DNA of 64,000 nt. Source: Dreissena polymorpha (Eukaryota; Mollusca; Bivalvia; Myida; Dreissenidae). Made by a program: the position numbers and the translations under genes. Numbering within the stretch: the first letter of the stretch is position 1; each line of letters begins with the position of its first letter. Where the stretch lies: NCBI RefSeq assembly GCF_020536995.1, contig NC_068355.1, forward strand, positions 620,001 through 684,000, written 5' to 3'. Positions 62,009 to 64,000 of the stretch are shown piece after piece. Under the pieces are notes generated by a model, which saw only the letters and a program-made list of their open reading frames with translations, was not told the origin of the DNA and ran no database searches.

Positions 62009-62042
<34 letters not shown>
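62009..62042. repeat. (TA)n microsatellite beside a splice acceptor
   Basis: An uninterrupted TA run of about 34 bases in the intron, about 15 bp from the acceptor of the FAS1/TM exon. Confidence 0.95.
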
Positions 62043-62044
<2 letters not shown>

Positions 62045-62436
62045 TATACCAGAACATTGAACATTTGCCAATCTCAATGCAAAAGTGAAAACTGATTTTG
62101 CGAACACAATGTGCGTCAAAATTTAAACTGTTTCAACTTATTAAAATAATTCCTCTAACAAAAGACCGTTCTATGATTTTCCGCAAAAAGACCAAACCCA
62201 TCCTGTGCTATTTTTATGATTAAATTTGCGTTTTTTTTAATATCACATATATACAGAATTTGCATTGTTCTCTTTTAAACCAGTTTGGACATTTGCTGCA
62301 TGATATAATAATACATTTGATCAGATCATTGTGACCACTTATTTATATTTGCAAGATTTTGCGGAACGCTTATTGACTGTTTTCTTAACTTGCACAAAAT
62401 GCTTCACATATCAGACATAGTCTTGTTAATACTTAC

Positions 62437-62697
62437 AGTGTGTGTTAATGGACTGTACGAAATCACAACAGAGCTATTTGCCAGAGTAGTGACCGTTTTG
62501 TTTCCAAAGTCCACACTGTTTAACAAAACCTTTTTTGGAGCCAGGACAATATGTTCCATGAGAGATTTTTCATTAAGCTGTTGACCTTTCAACCCAGCAT
62601 CGTTGGGGATAAAAAGGGTCCAGTTACGCTCTACAGTTAAGTTTCTTGGTGTAAGGAGGGCTGTTGTGAGGCTTCCATCAGAAAGACTCTGCAGGCT
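62437..62697 (-). CDS. FAS1 membrane protein, exon with N-terminal half of FAS1
   Basis: The acceptor GGTGTTTCAG/AGCCTG and strong donor ACACT/GTAAGT are both phase 0; the exon is 261 bp. It reads SLQSLSDGSLTTALLTPRNL, then NWTLFIPNDAGLKG, SLMEHIVLAPKKVLLNSVDF and TTLANSSVVIS. FIPND and the H-I-V stretch match the two conserved blocks (H1 and H2) of FAS1 domains, which mediate adhesion and bind extracellular partners. Together with the next exon one full domain is encoded. The remaining 5' exons lie beyond the right edge, so whether there are more FAS1, EGF or other domains is unknown. Periostin/fasciclin-like or stabilin-like are both possible. Confidence 0.85.
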
Positions 62698-63349
62698 CTG
62701 AAACACCCATATATCTTGTGTTGACAGCATGGCTTTGATTTATAAAATATTATAATAACTAAATGCTTTGTTTGATTTTTATTACAAATTTTTTTTTATG
62801 GAGATTGAACTTAACATGACATATATCTACTCAATTAAAGACTTATCCATGCTGTTAAATACACAAGAATATTGATTTAAGAAGATGTTCATGTTATATG
62901 GATACTGCTTCTTGTTACAACTTCATTTGCCTGTTTAAAATATCATATTACCTTAGTGATTCAAAGTGAATGAAGCAGTTCATGAAGCCAAACAAAAAAA
63001 AAACAGTATCCGTCCCTTTAGAAAATAATGCATACCAATAATTTATGATGACTTGCTTAAATGATAGAGCACCACAAATCTATCTGATTTAATATTATTT
63101 AGGCGTAGAAACATTCAATTATACTATCATCGCCACCCAAGCATGTTTAAAACTATTGATTTAATGACATCCAAAAATGTTAAAGTAATAAAAAATCTGG
63201 CTGTTTTTGTTTATAGAGCTTTTGAAATGAGAAGAAAGTTTAATGAACAAGCAAATTCGTTGAATTGATATCCACTGCCAAATAAATGTTGTTACAGAAT
63301 CCCTTGATGCATAGTAAAGGAATGAATAAATAATGAATAATTCATCAAA
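62698..63349. other. Intron of the FAS1 gene, nothing recognised
   Basis: AT-rich with short homopolymers; no exon or repeat seen. Belonging to the same gene is inferred, since no upstream exon lies in the window. Confidence 0.5.
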
Positions 63350-64000
63350 TTTGTGACCTTTGACCTCAATGTATGACCTTGACCTTACCCCCTACAATTA
63401 TGAGTGTTGAATGTGAAGCAACCCCAGATGATTGAGAACAACTATGGCAAGTTTCATGACTATGGCTCATGTGTTAATGGAGATAAAGCTATAAGCTTAT
63501 ATTAAAAAGCATTTTTCAAGATACAAAGGGCCATAACTCCATTATCAACAGATGGTGTACAATGTCATTTGGCGTGCATCATCCTCTTATCAATATATAT
63601 ATATATATATATATATACTCATACCAAGTTTCAATAAAATCCGCCAAAGCACTTCCAAGATATGGCTCCAGACACAAAAGTGATATATTAAAAAGCATTT
63701 TTTCAAGATACAAAGGGCAATAACTCCGTTATTAACAGATGGTGTACAATGCCCTTTGGCGTGCATCATCCTCTTATCCATATATATATATATACTCATA
63801 CCAAGTTTTAATGAAATCCGCCAAAGCACTTCCAAGATATGGCTCCAGACACAAAAGTGCTATATTAAAAAGCATTTTTTTAAGATACAAAGGGCCATAA
63901 CTCCGTTATTAACAGATGGTGTACAATGCCATTTGGCGTGCATCATCCTCTTATCCATATATATACTTATACCAAGTTTCAGTGAAATCTGCCAAAGCAC
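63350..64000. repeat. Tandem-core repeat array with embedded (TA)n, cut by the window edge
   Basis: A TGACCTTTGACCTCAATGTATG lead-in is followed by three units of about 180 bp, each with ATAACTCC.TTAT.AACAGATGG (about 63533, 63719, 63898) and a CCGCCAAAGCACTTCCAAGA block. Each unit contains a TA run of different length (about 63592, 63780, 63956). Same general class as the arrays at 46150, 54771, 57878 and 59561. It continues past the right edge. Confidence 0.85.

Overview
The window looks like nuclear DNA of a bivalve mollusc. It is AT-rich and gene-poor, its introns follow GT-AG, and it is full of repeat families that I know from bivalve genomes. The TRIM-like B-box/coiled-coil/beta-propeller gene and the TTAA-flanked element with a tRNA-like core both fit a Dreissena-type mussel best. 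That species guess comes from memory of these families and no search was run.

Layout. 1-11 kb: gene-free DNA, one short LTR retroelement fossil (3373-7264, 4-bp target duplication) and a 21-copy 43-bp minisatellite (9121-10016). 11.3-28.9 kb: a very large inverted repeat, with arms of about 3 kb at roughly 96% identity (11347-14322 and 25855-28922) around 11.5 kb of single-copy DNA. A class A neuropeptide-type GPCR pseudogene (14361-15621) sits at the inner edge of the left arm. 28.9-40.7 kb: gene-free DNA holding tandem-core repeat fragments, a TTAA-flanked element carrying a tRNA-like sequence (33797-34252), a second copy of the GPCR tail (about 37425-37620) and a strong palindrome (38436-38891).

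40.8-54.1 kb, minus strand: a three-exon TRIM-like gene (two B-boxes, coiled coil, NHL-like propeller) with matched splice sites and phases. Its two introns are almost entirely transposon. Intron 2 is about 98% one 6.84-kb element with long inverted ends. Intron 1 holds a 2.6-kb inverted-repeat element and a second tRNA-bearing TTAA element. The reading frame appears broken in exons 2 and 3, so the gene may be a recent pseudogene or carry sequence errors.

54.7-60.0 kb: a cluster of mollusc-type repeats made of short tandem cores between hairpin-forming ends, one of them nested inside a hAT-like transposon remnant. 61.1-62.7 kb, minus strand: the last three exons of a membrane protein with an extracellular FAS1 (fasciclin) domain, one transmembrane helix and a short cytoplasmic tail. 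Its 5' part lies beyond the right edge, past another tandem array (63350-64000).

There is no operon-like organisation. Only two genes (TRIM-like and FAS1) look like host genes that may work; the rest of the structure is mobile DNA and its remains.
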